A program made the position numbers and the translations under genes. DNA of 64,000 nucleotides from Bosea sp. AS-1 (lineage in GTDB: Bacteria > Pseudomonadota > Alphaproteobacteria > Rhizobiales > Beijerinckiaceae), in the NCBI RefSeq assembly GCF_002220095.1, contig NZ_CP022372.1:1-64000 (forward strand). The letters are read 5' to 3'. Of the stretch, positions 46,286 through 54,135 are shown one piece after another. The notes beneath the pieces are model-generated. The model was not told the DNA's origin, made no database searches, and saw only the letters and a program-made list of their open reading frames with translations. Positions within the stretch are counted from its first letter, which is position 1, and each line of letters opens with the position of its first letter.

Positions 46286-47185
46286 TTAGAATTGAAGCTC
46301 GGTTCCCATAACCGGATGCACAGACGTCTTTAGAAACGTGACGACGTCGTCGAGCACCGGCGCTTGCCATTGCAGAAGCCGGGACAGCGCCGTGGCCGTG
46401 CCAGCATGGCCGAGACCCTGATAGATCTTCAGCGAGACCGATCGCGCGCCCGCCTTTCGGAGCGCCAGCGCCAGACGCTCGCTATTGCGCGGAAGGACCG
46501 TCGTGTCCTCCGATCCCGTGGCCAGAAAGACTGGCGGTGCGTCGCGCCGGGCAAAGTTGATTGGCTGCGTCCGGACGGGATCGCGCGCGTTTCCGAACGC
46601 CTCCTTCGTCACGTCGATATCGAACGGGAGAAAGTCGTAGGGGCCGGAGAGGCCGACAATCGACCGGACATCGTCGGCGCGCATGCCAACGGCGGCAAGA
46701 TAGCGCTTGTCCAGAGTCAGCATCATCGCATTGTAGGCGCCCGCCGAATGTCCCATCATGTGGATCGCCTCCGGGGCGCCGCCGAAGCGGGCTATGTTGT
46801 CTCGCACGAAACGCAGGGCCTGCGCGCCGTCCTCGATGAAGACCGGGAAGCGGACCTCCGGGACCAGGCGGTAATCCGCGATCACCGTGACGAAGCCGCG
46901 AGCCGAGAGCGCGTCCCCCACGAACGAATAGGTTTCCTTGGCGCCATTGGCCCAAGACCCGCCATAGACGAAGAAAACGACCGGCTTGGGTGCGCTACCG
47001 CGACCCGAAGGTACGTAGATATCCATCCGCTGCCGGGGATGCAGGCCATAAGCTACATCGCGTGCGCCGTCGGTCAGGCGCCCCGGTCGGAGTGCGGCGC
47101 ATGCCGAAACGCCGAGCCCAGCCAGCAGGGGCGCGATCGTACGTCGGACAATCCGGGTCGCAATGGACGGTTCGCAAGAATGCAT
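46286..47185 (-). CDS. Alpha/beta-hydrolase lipoprotein (esterase/lipase-like)
   Basis: A 299-residue esterase-like protein. The N-terminal hydrophobic stretch ends in a lipobox-like VSAC near residue 29, so it is probably a lipoprotein. Oxyanion region VYGGSW, nucleophile elbow MMGHSAGAYNAMM (Ser), acid in ATGSEDTTV and His in YQGLGHAG complete the triad. The ATG at 47185 coincides with the transcription start expected from the promoter at 47193-47220, so the message may be nearly leaderless. First gene of the photolyase operon. May act on oxidised lipids (inference). Confidence 0.85.
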   Translation of the reverse strand: MHSCEPSIATRIVRRTIAPLLAGLGVSACAALRPGRLTDGARDVAYGLHPRQRMDIYVPSGRGSAPKPVVFFVYGGSWANGAKETYSFVGDALSARGFVTVIADYRLVPEVRFPVFIEDGAQALRFVRDNIARFGGAPEAIHMMGHSAGAYNAMMLTLDKRYLAAVGMRADDVRSIVGLSGPYDFLPFDIDVTKEAFGNARDPVRTQPINFARRDAPPVFLATGSEDTTVLPRNSERLALALRKAGARSVSLKIYQGLGHAGTATALSRLLQWQAPVLDDVVTFLKTSVHPVMGTELQF

Positions 47186-47192
47186 GCAAGCC

Positions 47193-47220
47193 TATACGCT
47201 TCCCTCATCAAAGTGGATTT
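47193..47220 (-). promoter_or_regulatory. Sigma-E-type (ECF11-like) promoter of the hydrolase-phr operon
   Basis: On the minus strand: AAATCC, 16 bases, CGTATA. It is identical in both boxes to the promoter of the FAD-oxidoreductase operon (51943-51970). Confidence 0.65.
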
Positions 47221-47252
47221 CCTGGCCGATCGTTCTCGATCGCCGGCGGCTC

Positions 47253-47280
47253 TGAACCACGAGCGCGAAAGCGACGTATC
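47253..47280 (+). promoter_or_regulatory. Sigma-E-type (ECF11-like) promoter of the DUF2177 gene
   Basis: TGAACC, 16 bases, CGTATC, ending 26 bases before the DUF2177 ATG, which has its own TGGAG ribosome-binding site. Divergent from the site at 47193-47220, so one short region fires both ways. Confidence 0.7.
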
Positions 47281-47306
47281 TCTTCGCGGAACCTCTGGAG
47301 ATCACG

Positions 47307-47720
47307 ATGAGCTTCGTTGCCGGTTATCTCGCTTTTCTTGCCGCTTTCGGCATTTGTGATGCCATCTGGCTGGGCACAATGGCGTCCAAACTCTATCGCC
47401 CTGCGCTCGGCGATTTACTTCTGGAACAGGTGCGCTATTGGCCGGCGGCACTGTTCTATTTCGGCTTCCCGCTCGGCGTAGTCCACTTTGCGCTGATGCC
47501 CGCGCTGCGTGACGGAAGCGCGGGCGCCGCCTTACTCAATGGCGCGCTCATCGGGCTGCTGGCCTATGCGACCTACGACCTCACCAACTACGCCACACTG
47601 CGGCCCTGGACGCTGACGATCACGCTCGTCGATCTCGTCTATGGTGCGGTCGTAGTCGGCCTGTGCACATGGGTCGCCTTTATCGTGGTCCGGCGCCTTG
47701 TCGCCTGGGGCTGGGTCTAA
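47307..47720 (+). CDS. DUF2177 family membrane protein
   Basis: A 137-residue protein with four hydrophobic helices and the family motifs GICDAIWLGTMASKLYRPAL (first helix and loop) and TYDLTNYATLRPWTLTITLVD (third helix). Function unknown; members recur in sigma-E/ChrR light-stress regulons (recalled). TGGAG lies six bases before ATG 47307. It converges on the cfa gene at 47743 with a 22-base gap. Confidence 0.85.
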   Translation: MSFVAGYLAFLAAFGICDAIWLGTMASKLYRPALGDLLLEQVRYWPAALFYFGFPLGVVHFALMPALRDGSAGAALLNGALIGLLAYATYDLTNYATLRPWTLTITLVDLVYGAVVVGLCTWVAFIVVRRLVAWGWV

Positions 47721-47742
47721 TCCCAAACACGGCCAATCTCGG

Positions 47743-48765
47743 TCAGGCTGCCCTCAACCTGTAGTGATGGACTCCCCAGGCCTCGCCGCCGGCATGACCG
47801 AACAAACCGCTTGTCGCTAGGAAGAACAGACGCCAGCGGCGGCGCCAGAGCGGTGCGTCCGCGCCATAGGTCGCGCGCAGGATCGGATTAATCTGCGCGA
47901 GATTGCGATCGAAATTCGCCAGCCAGTCCTCGGCCGTGGCACGGTAGTGTTCGCCGCTCCAACGCCACTCGTCTTCCACCGTGAAGAGATCGGGGAACTG
48001 GTGAGCGAGCGTCGCGCTCGGCATCAGGCCGCCGGTGAAGAAATGCTGCGCGATCCAGTCGCTGGTATCGGCCACATCAAATCGATAGCAACCCTGCCGG
48101 TGGGCGAAGACATGAATGAAGAGCCGGCCGTCCGGCTTCAGCCAGCCACGAATCCGCCCGAGCAGTTCGCGCCAGTTCGCCATGTGCTCGAACATCTCGA
48201 CCGAAACGACGCGATCAAAATTCTCGGGCGGAGAAAAGTTATTGATGTCTGCCGTAATAACTCTCAAATTTAAGATACTACGCCGCCATGCTTCCTGTTC
48301 GATAAAATTCCGCTGCGAATTTGAGTTGGATACGGCTGTGATTTGAGCCTTGGGATAGCGTTCCGCTAACCACAGCGACAAGGAACCCCAACCGCAACCA
48401 AGCTCTAGAATTCGTTGTCCGTCCAAAATGTCCGCATGCTCTGCAGTCAGTTTCAGAGCGTTCTGCTCAGCAACCGTGAGCGTGTCGTATCGACTGTTGT
48501 AATAGCAGCACGAGTACTTTAGCTGTAAACCGAGAATCTGAGCAAAGAATGTACCAGGTAGTTCATAATGCTGTTTATTGGCCGCGTCGGTATGGGCGGC
48601 AATAGGAAGGGCCGCCATTTCACGTGCGAAGGTCTCAGTATTCGGCGGATCGACCTCAAGCGAACGATCTGTAGCCCGCACCAGGGACGCAATAACAGCC
48701 CGGCTTACAAAGTCGGGAACAGGAAGCCGTTCTCCCCAAGCCGAAAGCTTCTGCATGATCGTCAT
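47743..48765 (-). CDS. Cyclopropane-fatty-acid synthase family methyltransferase (rpoE operon)
   Basis: A 340-residue SAM-dependent methyltransferase acting on unsaturated phospholipid acyl chains. SAM motif I is ILELGCGWGSLSLWLAERYP, with VVSVEMFEHMANW further on and the N-terminal YELPGTFFAQILGLQLKYSC specific to this sub-family, which differs from classical Cfa. ATG 48765 overlaps the DUF1295 stop (ATGA) and has AAAGGAG upstream. It is the last gene of rpoE-chrR-DUF1295-cfa, so the sigma factor directly drives lipid methylation. Confidence 0.9.
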   Translation of the reverse strand: MTIMQKLSAWGERLPVPDFVSRAVIASLVRATDRSLEVDPPNTETFAREMAALPIAAHTDAANKQHYELPGTFFAQILGLQLKYSCCYYNSRYDTLTVAEQNALKLTAEHADILDGQRILELGCGWGSLSLWLAERYPKAQITAVSNSNSQRNFIEQEAWRRSILNLRVITADINNFSPPENFDRVVSVEMFEHMANWRELLGRIRGWLKPDGRLFIHVFAHRQGCYRFDVADTSDWIAQHFFTGGLMPSATLAHQFPDLFTVEDEWRWSGEHYRATAEDWLANFDRNLAQINPILRATYGADAPLWRRRWRLFFLATSGLFGHAGGEAWGVHHYRLRAA

Positions 48766-49565
48766 GACGTTGCTCCTTTCGGCGGCAGCGGGATCAGGGC
48801 GCTGGTTCGATTCTGGTATGCCCGATAGGCCTCGCCGTGCTTGGCAAGCATGTGCTCCTCCAGGGGCGGTATGCCGGAGATCCGGGTGAGCAGCAGCGTG
48901 ATGCAGGCCGGTGCCAGTAAGGCGAGCCAACCCCATAGATAGCCGGTCGCGAGCGCGATCATGAGATACGAGCACCAAAGCAGGCACTCGAAGAAGTAGT
49001 TGGGATGGCGCGACCAGCGCCACAGGCCGGAATCGCAGATGCCGCCCGCTCCCGAGCGTGCGAAGGCCCGCAATTGCCCATCGGAGATGGCGCCTCCTGC
49101 AAGCCCTGCGGCGAACACGGCGACACCGGCAAGATCCTGCCAGCCCAGCGCTGGCGCGGTGCTATGCGCCGCGAGGACGATCCCCAATCCCAGGGGAATG
49201 CTGACCAGCGCCTGCATCTGCAGCAGCCGGGCCAATTGCTGCGGCGCGGAGCTGCCCCAGTCCCGCTTCAGCTTCGCATAGCGGGGATCTTCGGTGATGC
49301 CGGCGGTCCGTTGCGCGATGTGCAGGCCGAGGCGCAGCGCCCAGGCCAGCGCGAGCGCTGCCACGAGCAGGCGTCGGGGCATCAGTCCCGCCCCGAAGGG
49401 CAGCAAGGCGCCGGCGATACCCGTCAGCCCCAACCCAAGAGTCCAGACCACGTCGATCCAGCCGGAATTGCCAGTGCGCCGCTCGATCAGCGTCGCCAGG
49501 GCCATGAAGGCGGACATCGCCACGGCCACGAAGACCAGAGCTGCTGCGAAGGATGCGATCGTCAA
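48762..49565 (-). CDS. DUF1295 membrane protein (steroid-reductase-like fold)
   Basis: A 267-residue membrane protein with about six helices. The C-terminal SRHPNYFFECLLWCSYLMIA and LTRISGIPPLEEHMLAKHGE are the DUF1295 signature, related to steroid 5-alpha-reductases and isoprenylcysteine methyltransferases. The start is TTG 49565 overlapping the chrR stop (TTGA), so it depends on coupling. It probably acts on lipids together with the adjacent Cfa-like enzyme; the reaction is unknown. Confidence 0.85.
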   Translation of the reverse strand: MTIASFAAALVFVAVAMSAFMALATLIERRTGNSGWIDVVWTLGLGLTGIAGALLPFGAGLMPRRLLVAALALAWALRLGLHIAQRTAGITEDPRYAKLKRDWGSSAPQQLARLLQMQALVSIPLGLGIVLAAHSTAPALGWQDLAGVAVFAAGLAGGAISDGQLRAFARSGAGGICDSGLWRWSRHPNYFFECLLWCSYLMIALATGYLWGWLALLAPACITLLLTRISGIPPLEEHMLAKHGEAYRAYQNRTSALIPLPPKGATS

Positions 49566-50185
49566 AACCGCACCAGCGGTTGCAGCAGCCGGCCGAGCCA
49601 GCCCTGCAACTGCACGCTCCCCGTCATCGCCACGATGCAGGTGCAGCCCTCGACCGGGTCGACGCGCGGCGTGTGATCATGCTCGGCATCAGCCTCGTCG
49701 AAATCACCGGCTGCGTAGCGCCCGTATTCGTGCTCATAGGCGCCGGCGAGGATCGTGGTCCATTCGAACCCGGTATGCTTGTGGTGCGGCAGGGAGATTC
49801 CGGGCCCGGCGCGCAGCATGAAGACGCGCGCATCTGCTCCGGGAACCTCGACGCGTCGCATGGCAATGCGGATGCCGATGGGGCGCCAGGGACCGAGGCC
49901 ATAGGGGCGCAGCACCTTCGGCATCCCCTCGGACATCGGGGCGGTCTCAACCGACGCTGGCTCGGGTCGTGCTGCAGTGGCCGCAGGAGTTGGGCCGGAA
50001 GCCATTGCGACGGGCTCGGCCGCATCCAGCAGCGCACCTTGCACGGCCTGGAACTCGCGCAGGCGGCCGCGGCTCTCCTGATCCGCCTCGATATGGCAGG
50101 CGACGACGACCGCGAGGCCTTCGTCGAGTTGGCCCGCGGCGAAGGCGGCAAGCGTCTCGTCGGACGGGCGATGCAACATGCTCAT
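49562..50185 (-). CDS. chrR: ChrR-type anti-sigma factor lacking N-terminal zinc cysteines
   Basis: A 207-residue ChrR: N-terminal anti-sigma domain (about 1-80) and C-terminal cupin (about 95-195). In Rhodobacter ChrR, zinc in the first domain is held by His6, His31, Cys35 and Cys38. Here the equivalent stretch is ACHIEADQESR: His31 stays but Asp35 and Ser38 replace both cysteines (Cys30 lies just before). The cupin metal set seems intact (PHHKHTGFEW and EHDHTP), followed by CTCIV. ATG overlaps the rpoE stop (ATGA). It would hold sigma-E inactive until singlet oxygen is sensed; how it folds without that zinc site is open. Confidence 0.92.
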   Translation of the reverse strand: MSMLHRPSDETLAAFAAGQLDEGLAVVVACHIEADQESRGRLREFQAVQGALLDAAEPVAMASGPTPAATAARPEPASVETAPMSEGMPKVLRPYGLGPWRPIGIRIAMRRVEVPGADARVFMLRAGPGISLPHHKHTGFEWTTILAGAYEHEYGRYAAGDFDEADAEHDHTPRVDPVEGCTCIVAMTGSVQLQGWLGRLLQPLVRF

Positions 50186-50802
50186 CGCAGATCCTCCAGC
50201 CGGCCGCGCAGATGCGACAGGGCCAGGCGCAGGCGGGATTTCACCGTGCCCAGCGGGATAGCGAGGCGATCGGCGACATCCTGATGGCTGAAGCCTTCGA
50301 TGAAGGCGAGTTCGACCACGCGGTACTGGTCGGGGGAAAGATGGGTCATCGCGGCACGCACGCGCGCATCGCGTTCCGCGCCAGAAAGTGTCTCATCAGG
50401 TTGTTCAGGGGCTTCTTCATCCAGAATCTCGTAAACTTGCGATAACCTCGAACGCGTTTCGCGGCGGGCGATGTCGATGCGCAGGTTGCGCGCGATCGTT
50501 GCGATCCAGGTCGATGCGCTTGCCTTCGCGGGGTCGAACAGCGCGGCCTTGCGCCAGACCGACAGCAGCGTTTCCTGCGCGACCTCCTCGGCAAGCTCCG
50601 CGGAGGCTCCTCCGCGCATCAGCAAACCCTTCACGCGTGGCGCGAAATGGTCGAACAGCTTGGCAAAGGCCACCCTGTCACCGGAGTGCGCGATGGCAGC
50701 AATCAAACTATTGGGATCGAACAAGACGACGAACCAATCTCCTCGCGCAACAGACCCCGCCTTGCGCATGCCGTCTGCGGTCAGGGCGAGTGCGGCAACC
50801 AT
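50182..50802 (-). CDS. rpoE: ECF sigma factor RpoE (ECF11-like)
   Basis: Sigma factor for the singlet-oxygen response. Up to 206 residues: region 2 (LFDHFAPRVKGLLMRGGASA, then AQETLLSVWRKAALFDPAKA) and region 4 (LSPDQYRVVELAFIEGFSHQ, PLGTVKSRLRLALSHL). The ATG at 50802 coincides with the transcription start expected from the promoter at 50809-50836, so translation may really begin at the next ATG, 50769 (195 residues). It overlaps chrR by four bases. The TGATCC-type promoter implies positive autoregulation. Confidence 0.93.
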   Translation of the reverse strand: MVAALALTADGMRKAGSVARGDWFVVLFDPNSLIAAIAHSGDRVAFAKLFDHFAPRVKGLLMRGGASAELAEEVAQETLLSVWRKAALFDPAKASASTWIATIARNLRIDIARRETRSRLSQVYEILDEEAPEQPDETLSGAERDARVRAAMTHLSPDQYRVVELAFIEGFSHQDVADRLAIPLGTVKSRLRLALSHLRGRLEDLR

Positions 50803-50808
50803 AGATTA

Positions 50809-50836
50809 GATACGTGGACGCTTCCGCCGCGGATCA
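50809..50836 (-). promoter_or_regulatory. Sigma-E-type (ECF11-like) promoter of rpoE-chrR
   Basis: On the minus strand: TGATCC, 16 bases, CGTATC. The -35 box equals the TGATCC recalled for Rhodobacter RpoE promoters. It lies in the 47-base gap between the DUF2147 gene and rpoE. Confidence 0.75.
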
Positions 50837-50849
50837 CCCCGAACGGCGG

Positions 50850-51218
50850 TTATTCGGATGCCTTCCAACTCACGTCGCGACAGATCAGTCTGCCGAGAAT
50901 GCAGCCTCGCGTGTTGAGTGCATTGGCCTTCGCAGTGATCGTAAGTGAATAACTCCACCCTCGCTTGGGATCGTACGCACTGCCGGAGAATGAACCGTCG
51001 GGCTGGCGGGCCAGCGTCATCACGAGCTTGTCGCCAGCCGCCTCGCCCTTGCTTGTATCGCCGATCCAGATGTTGGTGGCGCAGATCTTGTCGCCGCAGG
51101 GCGCGATGCGCACGCGGGCATTGCCATCGTCGCGCAGCCATGTCCCGTCGAGATCGTTGGCGGCAGCGCAGTGGGCGGAGAAAGCGACGAGGGCGAGGAC
51201 AAGCGGAAGGCGCGTCAT
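50850..51218 (-). CDS. DUF2147 secreted protein
   Basis: A 122-residue protein with a signal peptide (MTRLPLVLALVAFSAHCAAA) and the DUF2147 start NDLDGTWLRDDGNARVRIAP, with four later cysteines (APCGDKICA, TRGCILGRLICRD) that could form disulfides in the periplasm. Function unknown; family members are small beta-rich periplasmic proteins. It lies directly upstream of rpoE on the same strand. A weak sigma-E-like match (GAAACC, 16 bases, CGTAGA) is seen at 51248-51275. Confidence 0.82.
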   Translation of the reverse strand: MTRLPLVLALVAFSAHCAAANDLDGTWLRDDGNARVRIAPCGDKICATNIWIGDTSKGEAAGDKLVMTLARQPDGSFSGSAYDPKRGWSYSLTITAKANALNTRGCILGRLICRDVSWKASE

Positions 51219-51248
51219 GATGAAGTCCTTTCGGCGGATGCGTTTCGT

Positions 51249-51848
51249 CTACGCTTCGGCAGTGTCGTCGGTTTCATCGGCGCGCGAATTTGTGTCCGGA
51301 CGCCCGGCGAATAGCCATGCGATCAGGACGGTCAGGGACGCGGCGCTCAGAAAATTCAGGCGCTGCAAGGTCGCGTATTCGTCGGGCCCATAGAGATGTA
51401 TCGGTGCCCCCAGGATGGCGGCCGGCAGCAGATAGGTGGCGAAGGCCAGTGCCGCGAAACCGAGCGCGAAGGCGGGTTCCGTGCGGCGAAACAGCATCAG
51501 CGTCAGCACGAGGCATGGAAACAGGAAGACTTCGACCCCCGAGCCCGGGCCAAAGGCGGCCCGGCAGAGCAACGTATTGCCGATGCCGGCGACGAGAAGC
51601 AGTGCTCGCCCGAGCAAGGTGCTGCGCCGCATGACTGCCGGCACCGCCGCGAAGAAGGGCGTTGACAGGAAGGTGACATAGGACGGCGTGACGACCGGCG
51701 AGACCGCCCAATAAAGATAGAGCGGGTAGAAGGGCTGGTTCGAGACGATGACCAGCGCGACGGTATTGGCGATCGCGGCCCGCGGATCGGGATGCGCCGC
51801 GTAGGCGCCGATCGCAGCAGCGACCCGCTTCATTCGGTTCATCGGCAT
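51249..51848 (-). CDS. Multi-pass membrane protein, unknown function
   Basis: A 199-residue protein with about six hydrophobic helices; the most distinctive stretch is VIVSNQPFYPLYLYWAVSPV near residue 35. No catalytic motif recognised. ATG 51848 with GAGGGCG upstream is preferred; ATG 51842 is close. It has a clear sigma-E-type promoter at 51883-51910 and lies upstream of DUF2147 in the same direction. Probably a membrane component of the photo-oxidative response, with no assignable reaction. Confidence 0.75.
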   Translation of the reverse strand: MPMNRMKRVAAAIGAYAAHPDPRAAIANTVALVIVSNQPFYPLYLYWAVSPVVTPSYVTFLSTPFFAAVPAVMRRSTLLGRALLLVAGIGNTLLCRAAFGPGSGVEVFLFPCLVLTLMLFRRTEPAFALGFAALAFATYLLPAAILGAPIHLYGPDEYATLQRLNFLSAASLTVLIAWLFAGRPDTNSRADETDDTAEA

Positions 51849-51882
51849 CGTCGCCCTCGCGGAAAGTTCCGGCCTGTCTTCG

Positions 51883-51910
51883 TTTACGCAGGAAGCGCTG
51901 CGGCGGGTCA
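51883..51910 (-). promoter_or_regulatory. Sigma-E-type (ECF11-like) promoter of the membrane-protein gene
   Basis: On the minus strand: TGACCC, 16 bases, CGTAAA, ending 34 bases before the ATG at 51848. It is back-to-back with the plus-strand site at 51943-51970. Confidence 0.7.
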
Positions 51911-51942
51911 CTCGGCCGGCGCGCTTTTGCTCGCGCGGCGGC

Positions 51943-51970
51943 AAATCCAGTCCGGCCCCAGCCGCGTATA
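51943..51970 (+). promoter_or_regulatory. Sigma-E-type (ECF11-like) promoter of the FAD-DUF1365-cfa operon
   Basis: AAATCC, 16 bases, CGTATA. The expected transcription start falls near 51977, which is also the most upstream in-frame ATG, supporting a true translation start further down at 52022. Confidence 0.65.
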
Positions 51971-52021
51971 CCCGTCATGATCAATAAAGCAGCGACGATG
52001 GAACGGGCACAGGGCAAGGCG

Positions 52022-53335
52022 ATGCGGATCGCCGTGATCGGTGCCGGCATATCCGGGCTCTCGGCGGCCTGGCTGCTGGGGCAGGCGCATGACGTGGTGC
52101 TGTTCGAGGCCGCGCCTCGCCTTGGCGGCCACGCCAACACGGTTCGCGTTGCGGGGGGCGGCGGCGAGACGGCGGTCGATACCGGATTCATCGTCTACAA
52201 CGAGGCGACCTATCCGAATTTCATCGCGCTGATGGAGCATTTGCGCGTCGCCACCCAGCCGACCGAGATGTCCTTCGCCGTCTCGCTCGATGGCGGGCGG
52301 CTTGAATATAGCGGCACCAGCGTTGCAGGCCTGTTCGCCCAGCGCAGCAATCTCGTGCGCCCGCGCTTCTGGGCCATGCTGCAGGACATCACCCGCTTCT
52401 ACCGGAATGCATCGAAGGACGCGCTGACGGGGCAGGCGGCCGGTATCTCGCTTGGCGACTATCTCGCGATCGGCGGCTATGGAGCTGCATTCCGGGACGA
52501 TCATCTCCTGCCGATGGCGGCCGCGATCTGGTCGGCTCCCTGCTCGGAGATACTGTCTTATCCGGCCGCCGCCTTCCTGCGCTTCCATCACAATCACGGA
52601 TTGCTCCAGCTCACCGACCGGCCGGTCTGGCGCACGGTGACCGGCGGCAGCAGCGTCTATGTCGAGAAGCTGCGCGCCGCTTTTTCGGGCGACGTCAGGG
52701 CCGGCTTGCCGATCCGGCAGGTTCGACGCGGCGCGAACGATGTCGTTCTGATAGGCGACGGCTGGACCGAGAGCTTCGACCAGGTCGTCTTCGCCACCCA
52801 TGCCGACCAGACGCTCGCCGTGCTCGCCGACTCCAGCCCGATGGAAGCCGAGGCTCTCGGTGCCTTCCGCTACAGCCGCAACCGCGCCGTGCTGCACGGC
52901 GACGAAGCGTTGATGCCGAAGCGCCGCCGCGCCTGGGCAAGCTGGAACCATATCGGTCAGCGCGCGCAGCCGGATTCCGCCTGTGCGGTGACATACTGGA
53001 TGAACCGGCTCCAGGGCCTGCCGGAGGCTCAGCCCTTCTTCGTCACGCTCAATCCGCCGGATACGCTGCGCAACGAAGCCATCTTCCACGAGGAGATCTA
53101 CGAGCATCCGCTGTTCGATACCGCAGCTCTCGACGCGCAAGAACGGCTCTGGTCCTTGCAGGGCATGCGTCGAAGCTGGTTCTGCGGCGCCTATTTCGGA
53201 TCGGGCTTCCACGAGGACGGCCTGCAGGCGGGGCTTGCCGTCGCCGAGGCGCTCGGCAGCGTCCGCCGGCCCTGGAACGTCCCCAACGAATCCGGTCGCA
53301 TTCCGATCCTGCCCCGGCTGGAGCAGGCCGCATGA
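52022..53335 (+). CDS. FAD-dependent amine-oxidase-like oxidoreductase (COG2907 type)
   Basis: A 437-residue flavoprotein starting with a textbook FAD-binding motif, MRIAVIGAGISGLSAAWLLG, then FEAAPRLGGHANTVRV. The C-terminal GAYFGSGFHEDGLQAGLAVA completes FAD binding. ATG 52022 with AAGG upstream is preferred; ATGs at 51977 and 51998 are in frame. It overlaps DUF1365 (ATGA). The set oxidoreductase-DUF1365-Cfa matches a Rhodobacter RpoE target cluster linked to furan fatty acid formation (recalled), so it may desaturate a methylated acyl chain. Confidence 0.87.
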   Translation: MRIAVIGAGISGLSAAWLLGQAHDVVLFEAAPRLGGHANTVRVAGGGGETAVDTGFIVYNEATYPNFIALMEHLRVATQPTEMSFAVSLDGGRLEYSGTSVAGLFAQRSNLVRPRFWAMLQDITRFYRNASKDALTGQAAGISLGDYLAIGGYGAAFRDDHLLPMAAAIWSAPCSEILSYPAAAFLRFHHNHGLLQLTDRPVWRTVTGGSSVYVEKLRAAFSGDVRAGLPIRQVRRGANDVVLIGDGWTESFDQVVFATHADQTLAVLADSSPMEAEALGAFRYSRNRAVLHGDEALMPKRRRAWASWNHIGQRAQPDSACAVTYWMNRLQGLPEAQPFFVTLNPPDTLRNEAIFHEEIYEHPLFDTAALDAQERLWSLQGMRRSWFCGAYFGSGFHEDGLQAGLAVAEALGSVRRPWNVPNESGRIPILPRLEQAA

Positions 53336-54135
53336 CCTTGCAATCCGCCCTCTATGTCGGCCGCGTCAGGCACCATCGGTTCCGGCCCCGGCCTCATGCG
53401 CTGTCCTATCGCGTGTTCTGGATGCTGTTCGATCTCGACGAGATCGATGGGTTGTCGGCGAAGCTCCGCTTCTTCTCGCGCAACCGCTTCAATCTCTACG
53501 CCTTTCGCGACGCGGATTACGGCGATCGCAGCGGGCGGCCCCTGCGGCCTCAAATCGAGGAAACCCTGGCCAAGGCCGGGATCGCGCATGACGGCGGCCC
53601 GATCCGCCTGCTGACCATGCCGCGCATCCTCGGCTACGCGTTCAACCCGCTCAGCACCTATTTCTGCTACTGCCAGGATGGCAGCCTCTGCGCGACCGTC
53701 TACGAGGTGCACAACACCTTCGGCGAGATCCACAGCTATGTGGCGCCTGCCGATATCTCGGAAGGCGAGCTGAGGCAGGAGGCCGACAAGGTCTTCCACG
53801 TCTCGCCGTTCATGAACCTCGACATGCGCTACGCTTTCACCGTCACCGCGCCGGGAGAACGCGTCTCCGTCGCCATCGAGGGCAGCGACGCCGATGGGCG
53901 CCTGATCACCGCCGTGTTGAGCGGCAAGCGCACGGACCTGAGCGATGCGGCCCTGCTGCGTCTGCTCGCAACCCATCCGCTGCTCACGCTGAAGGTCACG
54001 GCGGCCATCCACTGGCACGCACTGCGCCTGCTGGCGAAGCGGATTTCCTGGCGGCCCCATCCGGCGGCGCCCGAACACTCCTTCAGTCTTGGCAGAGCCG
54101 TGACAGCCCATGCGAAAGGACCGATGAAGCCATGA
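53332..54135 (+). CDS. DUF1365 domain-containing protein
   Basis: A 267-residue protein covering the whole DUF1365 domain: RVRHHRFRPRPHALSYRVFW at the N-terminus, MPRILGYAFNPLSTYFCYCQ in the middle, and KVFHVSPFMNLDMRYAFTVT further on. Function unknown, but the gene is almost always found between a COG2907 flavoprotein and a Cfa methyltransferase, as here. ATGA overlaps at both ends show strict translational coupling. Confidence 0.88.
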   Translation: MTLQSALYVGRVRHHRFRPRPHALSYRVFWMLFDLDEIDGLSAKLRFFSRNRFNLYAFRDADYGDRSGRPLRPQIEETLAKAGIAHDGGPIRLLTMPRILGYAFNPLSTYFCYCQDGSLCATVYEVHNTFGEIHSYVAPADISEGELRQEADKVFHVSPFMNLDMRYAFTVTAPGERVSVAIEGSDADGRLITAVLSGKRTDLSDAALLRLLATHPLLTLKVTAAIHWHALRLLAKRISWRPHPAAPEHSFSLGRAVTAHAKGPMKP

